Of a stretch of 64,000 nucleotides of DNA, positions 41,148 through 50,267 are shown in pieces. Both the position numbers and the translations under genes were made by a program. Location of the stretch: the NCBI RefSeq assembly GCF_001427585.1, contig NZ_LMGY01000017.1, positions 62,001-126,000 of the forward strand, given 5' to 3'. Position 1 is the first letter of the stretch; each line of letters opens with the position of its first letter. Below the pieces are notes generated by a model, which was not told where the DNA came from, did not search any database, and worked only from the letters and a program-made list of their open reading frames with translations. The DNA is from Pseudoxanthomonas sp. Root630. Lineage in GTDB: Bacteria; Pseudomonadota; Gammaproteobacteria; Xanthomonadales; Xanthomonadaceae.

Positions 41148-42323
41148 TCAGATGTCTTGCGATTCGAACGTACCACGCCGCAGCACCGCGCCGTCGCGCA
41201 GGTGCGGGCGGCCGCCAGCGAACACGTCGCTAATCGCGCCGGTGGCGTCCAGCGCCACCAGGTCGGCGTCGGCGCCAACCGCGATGCGGCCCTTGCCAGG
41301 CAGGCGCAGCAGCCCGGCGACGTTGGACGTAAAGGCCGGCAGCGCGTCCTGCAGGGCGATACCGCGGGCCAGCAACTCGCGCAGGGTGTCGAGCAGGGCG
41401 CCGGAGTGGCCGACATCCATGCTGCACACGCGGCCCTGCGCATCGAAACAGGGCAGGCAGCCACCGGCGTCGGAACTGATGGTGACCCGGTCGCGCGGGG
41501 CGCCGCTGTCGAGGTAGCGGACCAGCGCATCGGCCGCGCTCCACGCATCCTCGCCCTCGTCCACCGGGAAGGCGGTGATGTCGATGCTGCAGCCGCGCCG
41601 GGCCAGCTCGATGGCTTCGTCGAACAGCGCCTTGCGCCGGTTGACGTGGGTCGGGTTGAACACCCGCGGCGGCAGCTCACTTTGATCGAGCGCGCGCCGC
41701 ACCAGGTCCAGGCCGCGCGGGCCGTCGCCCAGATGCAGATGGACGATGCCGGCCTTGCCGGTCATCAGCCCGGCCACGTGCGCTTCGGAAGCGATCCGCA
41801 GCAATTCGTCCAGGGTCGGCTGGCTGGAGCGGTGGTCGCTGATCGCCAGCTCGCCCACCCCGATCAGACAGTCGATGAAGACCAGGTCCGCGCGGACGCT
41901 GCCGGTCAGGGTGGCCGGCGGCAGGTGGTAGCCGCCGGCGTATCCCCAGGCCGACAGCCCTTCCTCGCGCAGCGCGTTGACCTGGGCCACCAGTTCGCGC
42001 GTGCCGCGGGCGACATCATCGGTGCCCAGCAGGCCGACCACCGAGGTCACGCCGCTGCGGGTGTAGCGCGACAGCATCGGCGCCGGTACCCGGCTGGCGA
42101 AGCCGGCCTCGCCGCCGCCACCGGTGACGTGGACGTGGCCGTCGACCAGGCCCGGCAGCAGCCGGCGGCCGCCCAGGTTCAGCACCTGGGCGCCGAAGGC
42201 GGCAGGCAGATCGGGCGCATCGGTCCCGATCCACAGCACCTTGCCGCCGCCGAGCAGCAGGTCGCAGCGTCCCAGCGGTTCGGGTGCGTACACATCCGCG
42301 TTGCGGATCAGCGTGGTCGTCAT
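41148..42323 (-). CDS. iadA: Isoaspartyl (beta-aspartyl) dipeptidase
   Basis: A 391-residue amidohydrolase that splits beta-aspartyl dipeptides. Metal-binding residues include His63 and His65 in DGHVHV, a candidate carbamylated lysine in LMTGKAG, the histidines of HLHLG and NPTHVNR, and the aspartate of SSDAGG. In this operon it would finish cyanophycin breakdown by turning beta-Asp-Arg into free Asp and Arg. It is the first gene of the operon iadA-cphB-cphA-cphA paralogue. Confidence 0.93.
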   Translation of the reverse strand: MTTTLIRNADVYAPEPLGRCDLLLGGGKVLWIGTDAPDLPAAFGAQVLNLGGRRLLPGLVDGHVHVTGGGGEAGFASRVPAPMLSRYTRSGVTSVVGLLGTDDVARGTRELVAQVNALREEGLSAWGYAGGYHLPPATLTGSVRADLVFIDCLIGVGELAISDHRSSQPTLDELLRIASEAHVAGLMTGKAGIVHLHLGDGPRGLDLVRRALDQSELPPRVFNPTHVNRRKALFDEAIELARRGCSIDITAFPVDEGEDAWSAADALVRYLDSGAPRDRVTISSDAGGCLPCFDAQGRVCSMDVGHSGALLDTLRELLARGIALQDALPAFTSNVAGLLRLPGKGRIAVGADADLVALDATGAISDVFAGGRPHLRDGAVLRRGTFESQDI

Positions 42324-42844
42324 CAGCTGGCGACCGTCCCGTCCATGCTTCCCGCCAGAAGCCGCTTGTCAGGGCGGCATGCCCAGTCCTTCAGTCCCCT
42401 GGACTGGCCGGCGGTGACATTGGCGTCGTCGCTCATCTTCTCTTCGATCCGCTGTTATCCCGACACGGTCATCCGCGCGGCGGACCAGTCTAACCGGGCG
42501 GGAGCACGCTGGCCGCCCGGAGCGAATGGCCGGACAGCGCCTGGGTCGAGGAGATCGGCGGTAACGTTATGTGGCGTGGCGCATTCCCGTCGACAGGCCC
42601 TGGCTTTCGCTTGGCCACGCCTTCGCGATGGATCCCGCGGACTTCCTCGGCCGTGCGGATCAACGTGTCATTGACGGTGCGCACTGTCCCGATGTCGATC
42701 ACCGAGCGCTGGTTGGCGCGTGGTGCAGGATGTGCCTGCAAGGCGGGTGCGATGACCGGCGGTTGACGACTGTCGCCGGGCTGTAACAGGCGACGCACAG
42801 AATGGGTCCCGCAACGAGGATCCTCTCTCCTCCCGCGTTGCTCC
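42324..42844. other. Gene-poor gap between iadA and glpQ
   Basis: No gene is supported here. The first 170 bp should hold the iadA promoter region. At 42500-42570 lies a ketoacyl-synthase fragment (listed separately). The rest, 42570-42840, has open frames on both strands that match nothing recognised. Confidence 0.6.
42500..42568 (-). pseudogene. Fragment resembling the 3-oxoacyl-ACP synthase gene
   Basis: On the minus strand the DNA encodes LPPISSTQALSGHSLRAASV, almost the same as [20 protein letters not shown] of the fabB product encoded at 46.2-47.4 kb. The DNA match covers about 60-65 bp at roughly 80 percent identity by eye; flanking sequence does not match. It looks like a short relic or recombination scar, not a working gene. 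Confidence 0.6.
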
Positions 42845-42875
42845 AAAGCCCGGCCCCTGCCGGGCTTTGTGCTTT
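42845..42875 (+). terminator. Rho-independent terminator-like hairpin upstream of glpQ
   Basis: Stem AAAGCCCGGC (42845-42854) / GCCGGGCTTT (42859-42868) with a CCCT loop, then TGTGCTTT. There is no recognised gene to its left on the plus strand, so it may end an unannotated small RNA or be a leftover. Confidence 0.65.
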
Positions 42876-42920
42876 CATGATCCCGCGCACCCCGCGTGCC
42901 GGCACAATGAGGCCCCCTGC

Positions 42921-44006
42921 ATGCCGTTCCGCTGCGTACTGCCGTTGCTCATGGCCCTGATGCCTGTGTCCCCCGTCCTGGCGAGCGAATCGCCGGTCAC
43001 GCCCCTCGTCATCGGCCATCGGGGCGCCAGCGCGCTCCTGCCGGAGCACACGCTGGCCGCGTATGCGCGTGCCATCGCCGATGGCGCGGACTACATCGAG
43101 CCGGACCTGGTCGCCACGCGCGATGGCGTGCTGGTCGCGCGCCACGAGAACGAGATCGGCGGCACCACCGACGTCGCGCAACGCCCCGAGTTCGCTGCGC
43201 GCAAACGCCGGCAAGTGATCGATGGCGAAACCTTCGAAGGCTGGTTCACCGAAGACTTCACCCTGGCCGAGCTGAAGACGTTGCGTGCACGCGAGCGCCT
43301 GCCCGAGCTGCGTGGCACCGCACACGATGGCCACTACGAGGTCGCGACGCTGGACGAGGTCATCGCGCTGGCGTCGGAACAGGCCGCGCTCCGCGACCGG
43401 ACGATCGGCCTGATTCCCGAGATCAAGCATCCCAGCCATTTCCAGCGCATCGGCCTGCCGATGGAGGAGCGTCTGCTGCAGACGTTGGCGGCGCATGCCT
43501 ATACGCGCCAGGCGCCTGTGGTGATCCAGTCGTTCGAACAGACCAATCTGCGCGCGCTGCGGGAGCGCCTGGGCGCGACCCATCCGAACATCCGTCTGCT
43601 GCAACTGCTGGGTCCCGCCGAGGCATCGCCAGGCGACGCGCTTGCTGCGGGCATCGCGCGTCGCTATGCGGACCTGATGACGCCGGAGGGACTGCGGGAG
43701 ATCGCGGCGTATGCGGACCTGCTGGGGCCGTGGACACGCAGTCTGATTCCGCACGCAGCGGACGGCACGCTGGGTACACCGACGGACCTGATGCGCGATG
43801 CGCGCGCGGCGGGCCTGCCGGTATGGCCTTACACGTTCCGGCCCGAGAACGCATTCCTGCCGCGCGCACTGCGTCGCGGCGACGATCCGCGCATGCGGCA
43901 TGACGACGGTGCGATCGAGGAGATCCGCGCCTATCTGGCGCTCGGCATCGGCGGCTTCTTCACCGACGATCCTGCCGTGGGCCGCCGTGCCGTGGACGGC
44001 CGCTGA
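42921..44006 (+). CDS. glpQ: Periplasmic glycerophosphodiester phosphodiesterase
   Basis: A 361-residue enzyme that hydrolyses glycerophosphodiesters to glycerol 3-phosphate and an alcohol. The start at 42921 begins a signal peptide ending VLASE. The catalytic motif GHRGASALLPEHTLAAY has the two active-site histidines, followed by EPDLVATRDGVLVARHE; PEIKHP and FFTDDP are also typical. Periplasmic location follows from the signal peptide. It is convergent with the GGDEF-EAL gene, with only 2 bp between stops. Confidence 0.93.
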   Translation: MPFRCVLPLLMALMPVSPVLASESPVTPLVIGHRGASALLPEHTLAAYARAIADGADYIEPDLVATRDGVLVARHENEIGGTTDVAQRPEFAARKRRQVIDGETFEGWFTEDFTLAELKTLRARERLPELRGTAHDGHYEVATLDEVIALASEQAALRDRTIGLIPEIKHPSHFQRIGLPMEERLLQTLAAHAYTRQAPVVIQSFEQTNLRALRERLGATHPNIRLLQLLGPAEASPGDALAAGIARRYADLMTPEGLREIAAYADLLGPWTRSLIPHAADGTLGTPTDLMRDARAAGLPVWPYTFRPENAFLPRALRRGDDPRMRHDDGAIEEIRAYLALGIGGFFTDDPAVGRRAVDGR

Positions 44007-44008
44007 CG

Positions 44009-46093
44009 TCAGCCGACGCCGCAGGCGGCCAGTGGGGGTTCCATCGTGCGCACCAGCTGATCCGCTGCCACCGGTTCCCCGAGCAGGTAGCCCTGATAGA
44101 AGTCGCAGCCCAGCTGCCGCAGCTGCTGTTGCTGCCCGGGCGTTTCCACGCCTTCGGCGACGACCTTGAGGTTCAGCGTGCGGCCCAGCGCGACGATGGA
44201 GGCGACGATCGCCGCATCGTCCGCGTTGGATTCCAGTTCGCGGACGAAGGCGCGGTCGATCTTCAGTTCGGTGGCCGGCAGTCGCTTGAGGTAGAGCAGG
44301 CTGGAATAGCCGGTGCCGAAATCGTCGATCGAGATCCGCACGCCCATGCGGGTCAGTTCGTCGAGGATGTCGACGCTGGCGTCCGCATCGCGCATGGCGG
44401 TGGTCTCGGTGATCTCCAGCGTCAGGCGCGTCGGGTCCAGCGCGTGCCGCGCCAGCGTGTCGCGCACCGTGTCCACCAGCGAGGGCGAGGAGAACTGCAG
44501 CGGCGACAGGTTCACCGCGACAGTGGGCACGTCGTGGCCGGCGTCATCCCAGGCGCGCAGCTGCCGGCAGGCGTCGTCCAGCACCCACTCGCCCAGGCTC
44601 AGGATCAGTCCGCTGCGTTCGGCGGCCGCGATGAAGGCGCCCGGCGCCAGCAGGCCCATCTCGGGGTGCTGCCAGCGCAGCAGCGCTTCCACGCCCGCCA
44701 TGCGGTAGTCGGGCGCGGCGAACTTGGGCTGGTAGTGCAACAGCAGTTCGTTGCGCTCCACCGCGCGACGCAGGTCGTTGAGCAGCTTCAGCTGCTGGTG
44801 CGCGCTGATGTTCATCGACGGCGCGAAGAACGTGTAGCCGTTCCGGCCGTTGTCCTTGGTGTGGTACATCGCGGCGTCCGCGTGCGCCATCAGGTCGCGC
44901 TCGCTGGTCCCGTCGGAGGGATACATGGCGATGCCGATGCTGGCCGTGACCTGTACCTCGGTCCCCTGCACCTGGATCGGCAGCGCGACGGCATCGAGGA
45001 TGCGCTGCGCGACCACCGCGGCATCGTCCGGATCCGTGGAGGGCGCGACCAGCACGAATTCATCGCCGCCGAGCCGTGACAGCGTGTCCTGGCTGCGCAG
45101 CAGGCCGCGCACGCGCGTGGCGACATCGGCCAGCAGGACGTCGCCGGTCTGGTGGCCGTAAGCGTCGTTGACGCTCTTGAAGCCGTCGAGGTCCAGGAAC
45201 ATCACGGCCAGGGATTCCTGCTTGCGCTTGGCTTTCTCGATGGCCTGCTCGATGCGGTCCTGCAGCAGCACGCGGTTCGGCAGCCGCGTGAGCGGGTCGT
45301 GCAGCGCCGCCTGCACCAGTTCTTCGTTGGCGCGCGCCAGCGAGATCGCCAGGTGGCGCGTGCGCAGGTGCATCTGCCGGTCCAGCACGGACACGATCAG
45401 CGCGATGCCCATGATCGCCACCGTGGCCACCACCACCAGCACCGCCAGCCACTGGGTGGGCACGCCGCCATCGCGGGCCGCGCCGCACCAGCTGTCGGCC
45501 GGGAAGCGGGCGGCCGCCATGCCGGTGTAGTGCATGCCGACGATGGCGAACCCCATCACCACGGCAGCGGTCAGGCGCATCCCGTGCCGGCGGTGGCCGC
45601 GTCGCAGGTGGAAGGCGATCCACAGCGCGGCGCCGGACGCGACCACGGCGATGACGATGGACAGGCTGAACCACAGCGGGTCGTAGTCGATGCCGGGCTG
45701 CATGCGCAGCGCGGCCATGCCGATGTAGTGCATCAGCGCGATGCCCGCGCCCATCAGTACGGCGCCGAGGCAGAGCAGGCGCATGGGCAGGTCCGGTCGC
45801 GACACCAGCCACAGGGCGAAGGCGGAGACGCCCAGCGCCGCGAGCATCGAATAGAGCGTGATGGCGAGGTCGTAGCCGAGGGGGATCGGCAGGTCGAAGG
45901 CGAGCATGCCGACGAAGTGCATCGACCAGATGCCCAAGCCCATCGCCAGTGCGCCACCGGCCAGCCACCAGCGTGCCGCGACGGTGCCGCGGGTGGTGGT
46001 GACGCGGCCGGCCATGTCCAGCGCCGTGTAGGACGCCAGGATGGCGACCAGCAGCGAGAAGAGGACGAGGACCTCGTTGTAGGTTCCGGACAT
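44009..46093 (-). CDS. MHYT-GGDEF-EAL membrane signalling protein
   Basis: A 694-residue protein with an N-terminal seven-helix MHYT sensor (three motifs: MHFVGM, MHYIGM, MHYTGM, thought to bind a metal and sense gas or redox), a diguanylate cyclase domain with intact GGDEF (RLGGDEFVLV) and a phosphodiesterase domain with intact EAL (GVEALLRW), EITETTAM, IDDFGTGYSSL and KIDRAFV. Both catalytic domains look active, so it could make or break cyclic di-GMP depending on the signal. Similar to YkoW/NbdA-type proteins. Confidence 0.95.
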   Translation of the reverse strand: MSGTYNEVLVLFSLLVAILASYTALDMAGRVTTTRGTVAARWWLAGGALAMGLGIWSMHFVGMLAFDLPIPLGYDLAITLYSMLAALGVSAFALWLVSRPDLPMRLLCLGAVLMGAGIALMHYIGMAALRMQPGIDYDPLWFSLSIVIAVVASGAALWIAFHLRRGHRRHGMRLTAAVVMGFAIVGMHYTGMAAARFPADSWCGAARDGGVPTQWLAVLVVVATVAIMGIALIVSVLDRQMHLRTRHLAISLARANEELVQAALHDPLTRLPNRVLLQDRIEQAIEKAKRKQESLAVMFLDLDGFKSVNDAYGHQTGDVLLADVATRVRGLLRSQDTLSRLGGDEFVLVAPSTDPDDAAVVAQRILDAVALPIQVQGTEVQVTASIGIAMYPSDGTSERDLMAHADAAMYHTKDNGRNGYTFFAPSMNISAHQQLKLLNDLRRAVERNELLLHYQPKFAAPDYRMAGVEALLRWQHPEMGLLAPGAFIAAAERSGLILSLGEWVLDDACRQLRAWDDAGHDVPTVAVNLSPLQFSSPSLVDTVRDTLARHALDPTRLTLEITETTAMRDADASVDILDELTRMGVRISIDDFGTGYSSLLYLKRLPATELKIDRAFVRELESNADDAAIVASIVALGRTLNLKVVAEGVETPGQQQQLRQLGCDFYQGYLLGEPVAADQLVRTMEPPLAACGVG

Positions 46094-46208
46094 GAGGCAG
46101 GGGCCGACGCCGGGGACGGGCGTCCGTCAGACTGTATCGGCCACTACGCTTTGAGCTTGAGCGCCGCGGTCGCCACGGAGGCGACCGCGGGCCGGCCCGG
46201 AGAACCGG

Positions 46209-47417
46209 TCAGACGCGCCCGAACACCAGGCTCGCGTTGGTGCCGCCGAAGCCGAAGCTGTTGGACATCACCGTATCCAGCGTCGCCTCGCGGCTGGCCT
46301 GGACGATGGGGAAGCCGGTCGCGCCTTCGTCCAGCGTCTCGATGTTGGCCGAGCCCGCGATGAAGCCATCGCGCATCATCAGCAGGCAGTAGATCGCCTC
46401 GTGCACGCTGGCTGCGCCCAGCGAGTGGCCGGACAACGCCTTGGTCGAAGAGATCGGCGGGAGGTTGTCGCCCAGCGCGGTACGGATCGCGTCGAGTTCG
46501 ATCACGTCGCCGAGCGGCGTCGAGGTGCCATGCGTGTTGAGGTAATCGAGCGGGGCGGTGACGCCTTCCAGCGCCATCTGCATGCAGCGCACCGCGCCTT
46601 CGCCGGACGGCGCGACCATGTCGGCGCCATCGGACGTCACCCCGTAGCCGAGCAGTTCGGCGTGGATGCGCGCGCCGCGCTTGACCGCGTGGTCGTAGTC
46701 CTCGAGCACCAGCATGCCGCCGCCGCCGGCGATGACGAAGCCGTCGCGGTCCGCGTCGTACGGACGCGAGGCGTGCGTCGGGTCGTCGTTGCGCTTGCTC
46801 GACAGTGCGCCCATGGCGTCGAACATCATCGTCAGCGCCCAGTGCAGTTCCTCGCCGCCGCCGGCGAAGACGATGTCCTGGCGGCCGGCGCGGATCAGGT
46901 CCGCCGCCGCGCCGATGCAGTGCGCGGAGGTCGCGCAGGCCGCGGAGATCGAATAACTGACGCCCTTGATCCTGAACGCGGTGGCCAGCGTCGCCGACAC
47001 CGTCGAGCACATCGTGCGCGGGACCATGTACGGCCCCACCTTGCGGATGCCGCGCGCGCGCAGCAGGTCGGCGGCTTCGATCTGCCATTCGGCAGAACCG
47101 CCGCCGGAACCGGCGATCAGGCCCGTGCGCGGCTGGCTGACCAGCGTGTCGTCCAGGCCGGCGTCGGCGATCGCATCGCGCAGCGCGATGTGCGCATAGG
47201 CGGCGGCATCCCCCATGAAGCGCTTCTGCTTGCGGTCGATCTGCGCGTCGAGGTCGATCTCGGGCGCGCCGCCGACCTGGCTGCGGAAGCCGAGTTCGGC
47301 GTACTGCGGGATATGGCGGATGCCGGAGCGGCCTGCGCGCAACGCGGCCGACACGGTATCCGCGTCGTTGCCCAGGCAGGAGGTGATGCCCAGGCCGGTG
47401 ATGACGACACGGCGCAT
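46209..47417 (-). CDS. fabB: 3-oxoacyl-[acyl-carrier-protein] synthase I
   Basis: A 402-residue condensing enzyme needed for unsaturated fatty acid synthesis. The active-site cysteine is Cys161 ([12 protein letters not shown]), with the histidines of NTHGTST and [10 protein letters not shown]. The start at 47417 is 2 bp from the fabA stop, so the two are an operon as in other Gammaproteobacteria. A small fragment similar to its 3' part lies at 42.5 kb. Confidence 0.96.
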   Translation of the reverse strand: MRRVVITGLGITSCLGNDADTVSAALRAGRSGIRHIPQYAELGFRSQVGGAPEIDLDAQIDRKQKRFMGDAAAYAHIALRDAIADAGLDDTLVSQPRTGLIAGSGGGSAEWQIEAADLLRARGIRKVGPYMVPRTMCSTVSATLATAFRIKGVSYSISAACATSAHCIGAAADLIRAGRQDIVFAGGGEELHWALTMMFDAMGALSSKRNDDPTHASRPYDADRDGFVIAGGGGMLVLEDYDHAVKRGARIHAELLGYGVTSDGADMVAPSGEGAVRCMQMALEGVTAPLDYLNTHGTSTPLGDVIELDAIRTALGDNLPPISSTKALSGHSLGAASVHEAIYCLLMMRDGFIAGSANIETLDEGATGFPIVQASREATLDTVMSNSFGFGGTNASLVFGRV

Positions 47418-47419
47418 GG

Positions 47420-47935
47420 TCAGAAGCTCTCCGTCGAGGTGAACAGGCCCACGCGCAGATCGCGCGCGGTGTAGATCTCGCGGCCGTCGACCAGCATGCG
47501 GCCATCGGCCACCGCCAGCACCAGCTTGCGGTTGACCACGCGGCTGATGTCGATCTCGTAGCTCACGCGCTTGGCCGTCGGCAGCACCTGGCCGGTGAAC
47601 TTCACTTCGCCGGAACCGAGTGCGCGGCCGCGGCCGGGCGCGCCGATCCACGTCAGGAAAAAGCCGGTCAGCTGCCACATCGCATCCAGGCCCAGGCAGC
47701 CGGGCATCACCGGGTCGCCGAGGAAGTGGCACTGGAAGAACCATAGGTCCGGGTGGATATCGAGTTCGGCGCGCACCATGCCCTTGCCATGCGTGCCGCC
47801 GTCCTGGCGGATCTCGGTGATGCGGTCGAACATCAGCATCGGGTCGTTCGGGAGGCGGCCGCTGTCGGGGCCGAAGAGTTCACCGCGCGCGCTGGCCAGC
47901 AGCTGTTCGCGCGAGAAGGAAGCGGGGGCGTTCAT
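47420..47935 (-). CDS. fabA: 3-hydroxydecanoyl-[acyl-carrier-protein] dehydratase/isomerase
   Basis: A 171-residue enzyme that introduces the cis double bond at the ten-carbon stage. The catalytic residues are His70 ([15 protein letters not shown]) and Asp84 (GLDAMWQL), matching the E. coli numbering exactly. A start at 47935 gives the normal length. Upstream lies a dyad that may bind a fatty-acid regulator. Confidence 0.97.
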   Translation of the reverse strand: MNAPASFSREQLLASARGELFGPDSGRLPNDPMLMFDRITEIRQDGGTHGKGMVRAELDIHPDLWFFQCHFLGDPVMPGCLGLDAMWQLTGFFLTWIGAPGRGRALGSGEVKFTGQVLPTAKRVSYEIDISRVVNRKLVLAVADGRMLVDGREIYTARDLRVGLFTSTESF

Positions 47936-47965
47936 TGCATCGTCCGTTCTGCGAAGGCGCAAATA

Positions 47966-47981
47966 ATGCACACATGTGCAT
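47966..47981. promoter_or_regulatory. Dyad operator candidate upstream of fabA
   Basis: ATGCACA-CA-TGTGCAT, a 7-bp perfect dyad 31 bp upstream of the fabA start and within its likely promoter. It has the form of a site for a TetR-type regulator such as FabR or DesT, though the sequence differs from the published consensus sites known to me. Confidence 0.45.
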
Positions 47982-48149
47982 ACGCTTGTCTTGATGCAAA
48001 TCAACCGGGTTTTTCCATACGCCGGCGTACCATCTTGGAAGTGCAATTGCGGCAAGGGTTTCGCGCTTTTCGCCCTCGACTCCACACGCGTGCGTATCGT
48101 GCGTGCGCGCATCCATGCGATCGCGTACGGCCGCCGATATCATCGTGTG

Positions 48150-49232
48150 ATGCGCAAGATCATCCACATCGACATGGACGCGTTCTACGCGTCGGTGGAG
48201 CAGCGCGACGATCCTTCGCTGCGTGGACGGCCGGTGGTGGTGGCATGGCGCGGCGAGCGTTCGGTGGTGTGCGCGGCCTCGTACGAAGCGCGCGTCTTCG
48301 GCGTGCGCTCGGCGATGCCGGCGGTGCGCGCGGAGCGCCTGTGCCCGCAGGCGGTGTTCGTACCGCCCGATTTCACCCGCTACAAGGCGGTGTCGCGGCA
48401 GGTGCGCGAGATCTTCCTGCGCCACACCGATCTGGTCGAGCCGCTCTCGCTGGACGAGGCCTACCTCGATGTCACCGTGCCGAAATCCGACCTGCCGACG
48501 GCCACGGCGGTGGCCGAGACCATCCGCGCGCAGATCCGCGAGGAGACGCAGCTCACCGCCTCCGCGGGTGTCGCGCCGAACAAGTTCCTCGCCAAGATCG
48601 CCTCGGACTGGCGCAAGCCGGATGGCCAGTTCGTCCTGCGCCCGCACCAGGTCGAGGCTTTCCTGACGCCGCTGCCGGTGGAGCGCATCCCGGGCGTCGG
48701 CAAGGTGATGCAGGGGCGCCTGAACGCGGACGGCATCCGCACCGTCGGCGACCTGCGCCTGCACGCGCAGCACGAACTGGAAGCGCGCTACGGCAGTTTC
48801 GGCGGCAGCCTGTACCGCCGCGCGCGCGGCATCGACGAGCGGCCGGTCGAACCCGACCAGCCGGTGCAGTCGATCTCGTCCGAAGACACCTTCGCCACCG
48901 ACCTGCTGTTGTCCGAACTGGAGCCGCACATCGTCCGCATCGCGGAAAAGGCCTGGCAGGCCAGCCGCAAGACCGAGCGCGTGGGCCGCACCGTGGTGCT
49001 GAAGCTGAAGACCGCCCAGTTCCGCCTGCTCACCCGCAGCTTCACGCCGGAAGCGCCGCCGGCCTCGGCCCGGGAGTTCATCGATATCGCCCTGGCGCTG
49101 CGCGAGCGCGTGGACCTGCCGGGCTCGACCCGCTACCGGCTGGTGGGCGTGGGGCTGGCGGGCTTCCGTGACCGGGACGAGGGGGCGACCCAGCCAGGGC
49201 TGTTCGACGGGCCGGAGCTGGCTGCCGGTTGA
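48150..49232 (+). CDS. dinB: DNA polymerase IV
   Basis: A 360-residue Y-family translesion polymerase. Catalytic acidic residues are Asp8 (HIDMDAFYASVEQ) and the SLDEAYLD pair near residues 103-104; the finger motif SYEARVFGVRSAMP and helix-hairpin-helix IPGVGKVMQGRL are present. It ends QPGLFDGPELAAG, whose QPGLF is a likely beta-clamp binding motif. The start at 48150 gives the canonical MRKIIHIDMDAFYAS. No LexA-like box was found in the 214 bp to fabA. Confidence 0.95.
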   Translation: MRKIIHIDMDAFYASVEQRDDPSLRGRPVVVAWRGERSVVCAASYEARVFGVRSAMPAVRAERLCPQAVFVPPDFTRYKAVSRQVREIFLRHTDLVEPLSLDEAYLDVTVPKSDLPTATAVAETIRAQIREETQLTASAGVAPNKFLAKIASDWRKPDGQFVLRPHQVEAFLTPLPVERIPGVGKVMQGRLNADGIRTVGDLRLHAQHELEARYGSFGGSLYRRARGIDERPVEPDQPVQSISSEDTFATDLLLSELEPHIVRIAEKAWQASRKTERVGRTVVLKLKTAQFRLLTRSFTPEAPPASAREFIDIALALRERVDLPGSTRYRLVGVGLAGFRDRDEGATQPGLFDGPELAAG

Positions 49233-49259
49233 ATGAAGCCCTGGGGTGATCTTGGAAAA

Positions 49260-49289
49260 GACACTATCAAGATATATCTTGAGTGTGTC
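49260..49289. promoter_or_regulatory. 30-bp PadR (YqjI-like) operator
   Basis: Perfect core palindrome CAAGATATATCTTG (49268-49281) flanked by symmetrical GACAC (49260-49264) and GTGTC (49285-49289). It overlaps a promoter-like TTGGAA (49252-49257), 17 bp, TATCTT (49275-49280). An ATAT-centred dyad of this kind is what YqjI-type PadR proteins bind, so autorepression is inferred. Confidence 0.7.
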
Positions 49290-49908
49290 TGAAGATATCG
49301 AAGGAATCCCCCTGTCCCCTTTCACTTCCTCCCACGATCGCGGCGGACGCCGCGGCCATGGCCATGGTCATCCCGGCGCGGAAGGCGACGGTTCCGGCCG
49401 CGGGCGCCGGGGCCGCATGTTCGACCAGGGGCAGCTGAAGCTGCTGGTCCTGCACGTGCTCGACGCACAACCGAGCCACGGTTACGAGGTCATCCGCGCG
49501 ATCGCCGACCTGGCTGGCGGCGACTACAGCCCCAGCCCTGGCACGGTGTACCCGACCCTCACCTGGCTCGAAGACATGGGCCTGGCCGAGGCCCTTGCGG
49601 AAGACGGCGGGCGCCGGCAGTACCGCATCACCTCGGAAGGGCGCGTGCAGCTGCAATCGCGGCGCGAGCACCTCGATGCGTTGCTGCTGCGCCTGCGCGA
49701 AGGGCGTCGGCACGCGCTCGCGCGACGTGCGCCCGAGATCGAGCGGGCCATGGAAAACCTGAAGACCGCCCTGCGCCTGCGCTTCACCGACGGCACGCCG
49801 GATACCGAGGCGCTGCACCGCATCGCCGCCGCCATCGACCGCGCCGCGGTGGAGATCGGACGCGACACGGGCAGCCGCGTGCAGGCGGCGTCGGAGGCCG
49901 CGCCATGA
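49285..49908 (+). CDS. PadR-family regulator, YqjI-like (metal-responsive type)
   Basis: A PadR regulator of about 207 residues. A flexible N-terminus rich in His and Gly (SHDRGGRRGHGHGHPGAEG) precedes a winged helix (FDQGQLKLLVLHVLDAQPSHGYEVIRAI, SPSPGTVYPTLTWLEDMGLA) and a C-terminal dimerisation helix. E. coli YqjI has a similar His-rich leader that senses nickel. The start is uncertain: GTG at 49285 lies almost at the predicted transcription start and would be leaderless; ATG at 49417 would delete the His-rich part; GTG at 49246 is upstream of the promoter. It is coupled to the next gene by ATGA. Confidence 0.8.
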   Translation: MSEDIEGIPLSPFTSSHDRGGRRGHGHGHPGAEGDGSGRGRRGRMFDQGQLKLLVLHVLDAQPSHGYEVIRAIADLAGGDYSPSPGTVYPTLTWLEDMGLAEALAEDGGRRQYRITSEGRVQLQSRREHLDALLLRLREGRRHALARRAPEIERAMENLKTALRLRFTDGTPDTEALHRIAAAIDRAAVEIGRDTGSRVQAASEAAP

Positions 49909-50216
49909 AGCAGCATCGCTACCGCGTCACCCTCGATCACCTGGCCGATGCGAAGGGCGAACCGTCCGCGTACGACGCGCCGCTGCGCTTCGAGGCGGGC
50001 AACCACGACGACGTGTTCGCCATCGTCGAACGCATGCGCGCGCGCAACGACCTGGCGCCCGACGCCGCCACCGCCCTGGCCGTCGGGCTGAAGCTCTTCA
50101 GCGAAGTCATGCTCGAGCACCGCGGCCATCCGCTGTTCGCCGATTTCGCCCCGCATTTCCGCGACTTCATGAAGACGCTCAAGCAGGGCCCCGTGGCATC
50201 CGCCGCAGGCGCATGA
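49905..50216 (+). CDS. DUF3861-family protein
   Basis: A 103-residue soluble protein (MKQHRYRVTLDHLADAKGE ... FADFAPHFRDFMKTLKQG) of the DUF3861 family, function unknown. Its start overlaps the PadR stop by four bases, so it belongs to the same autoregulated transcript. Such pairs occur in several Proteobacteria. A bidirectional terminator follows. Confidence 0.8.
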   Translation: MKQHRYRVTLDHLADAKGEPSAYDAPLRFEAGNHDDVFAIVERMRARNDLAPDAATALAVGLKLFSEVMLEHRGHPLFADFAPHFRDFMKTLKQGPVASAAGA

Positions 50217-50218
50217 AG

Positions 50219-50245
50219 AAAAAGCCCGGCGATGCCGGGCTTTTT
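50219..50245. terminator. Bidirectional terminator between DUF3861 gene and btuB
   Basis: Stem AAAAAGCCCGGC / GCCGGGCTTTTT with a GAT loop. The A and T runs serve both the plus-strand DUF3861 gene and the convergent btuB gene. Confidence 0.9.
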
Positions 50246-50267
50246 CCTGTTGCGTGCCGCCGTCGGA

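Noticed and set aside
42490..42846. A 118-residue minus-strand frame in the iadA-glpQ gap
   Set aside because: Only its last 20 or so residues match anything (the FabB segment). The rest looks like random GC-rich translation, so it is listed as a fragment, not a gene.
47936..48149. Possible LexA box before dinB
   Set aside because: No sequence close to a gammaproteobacterial or xanthomonad LexA site was found in the gap.
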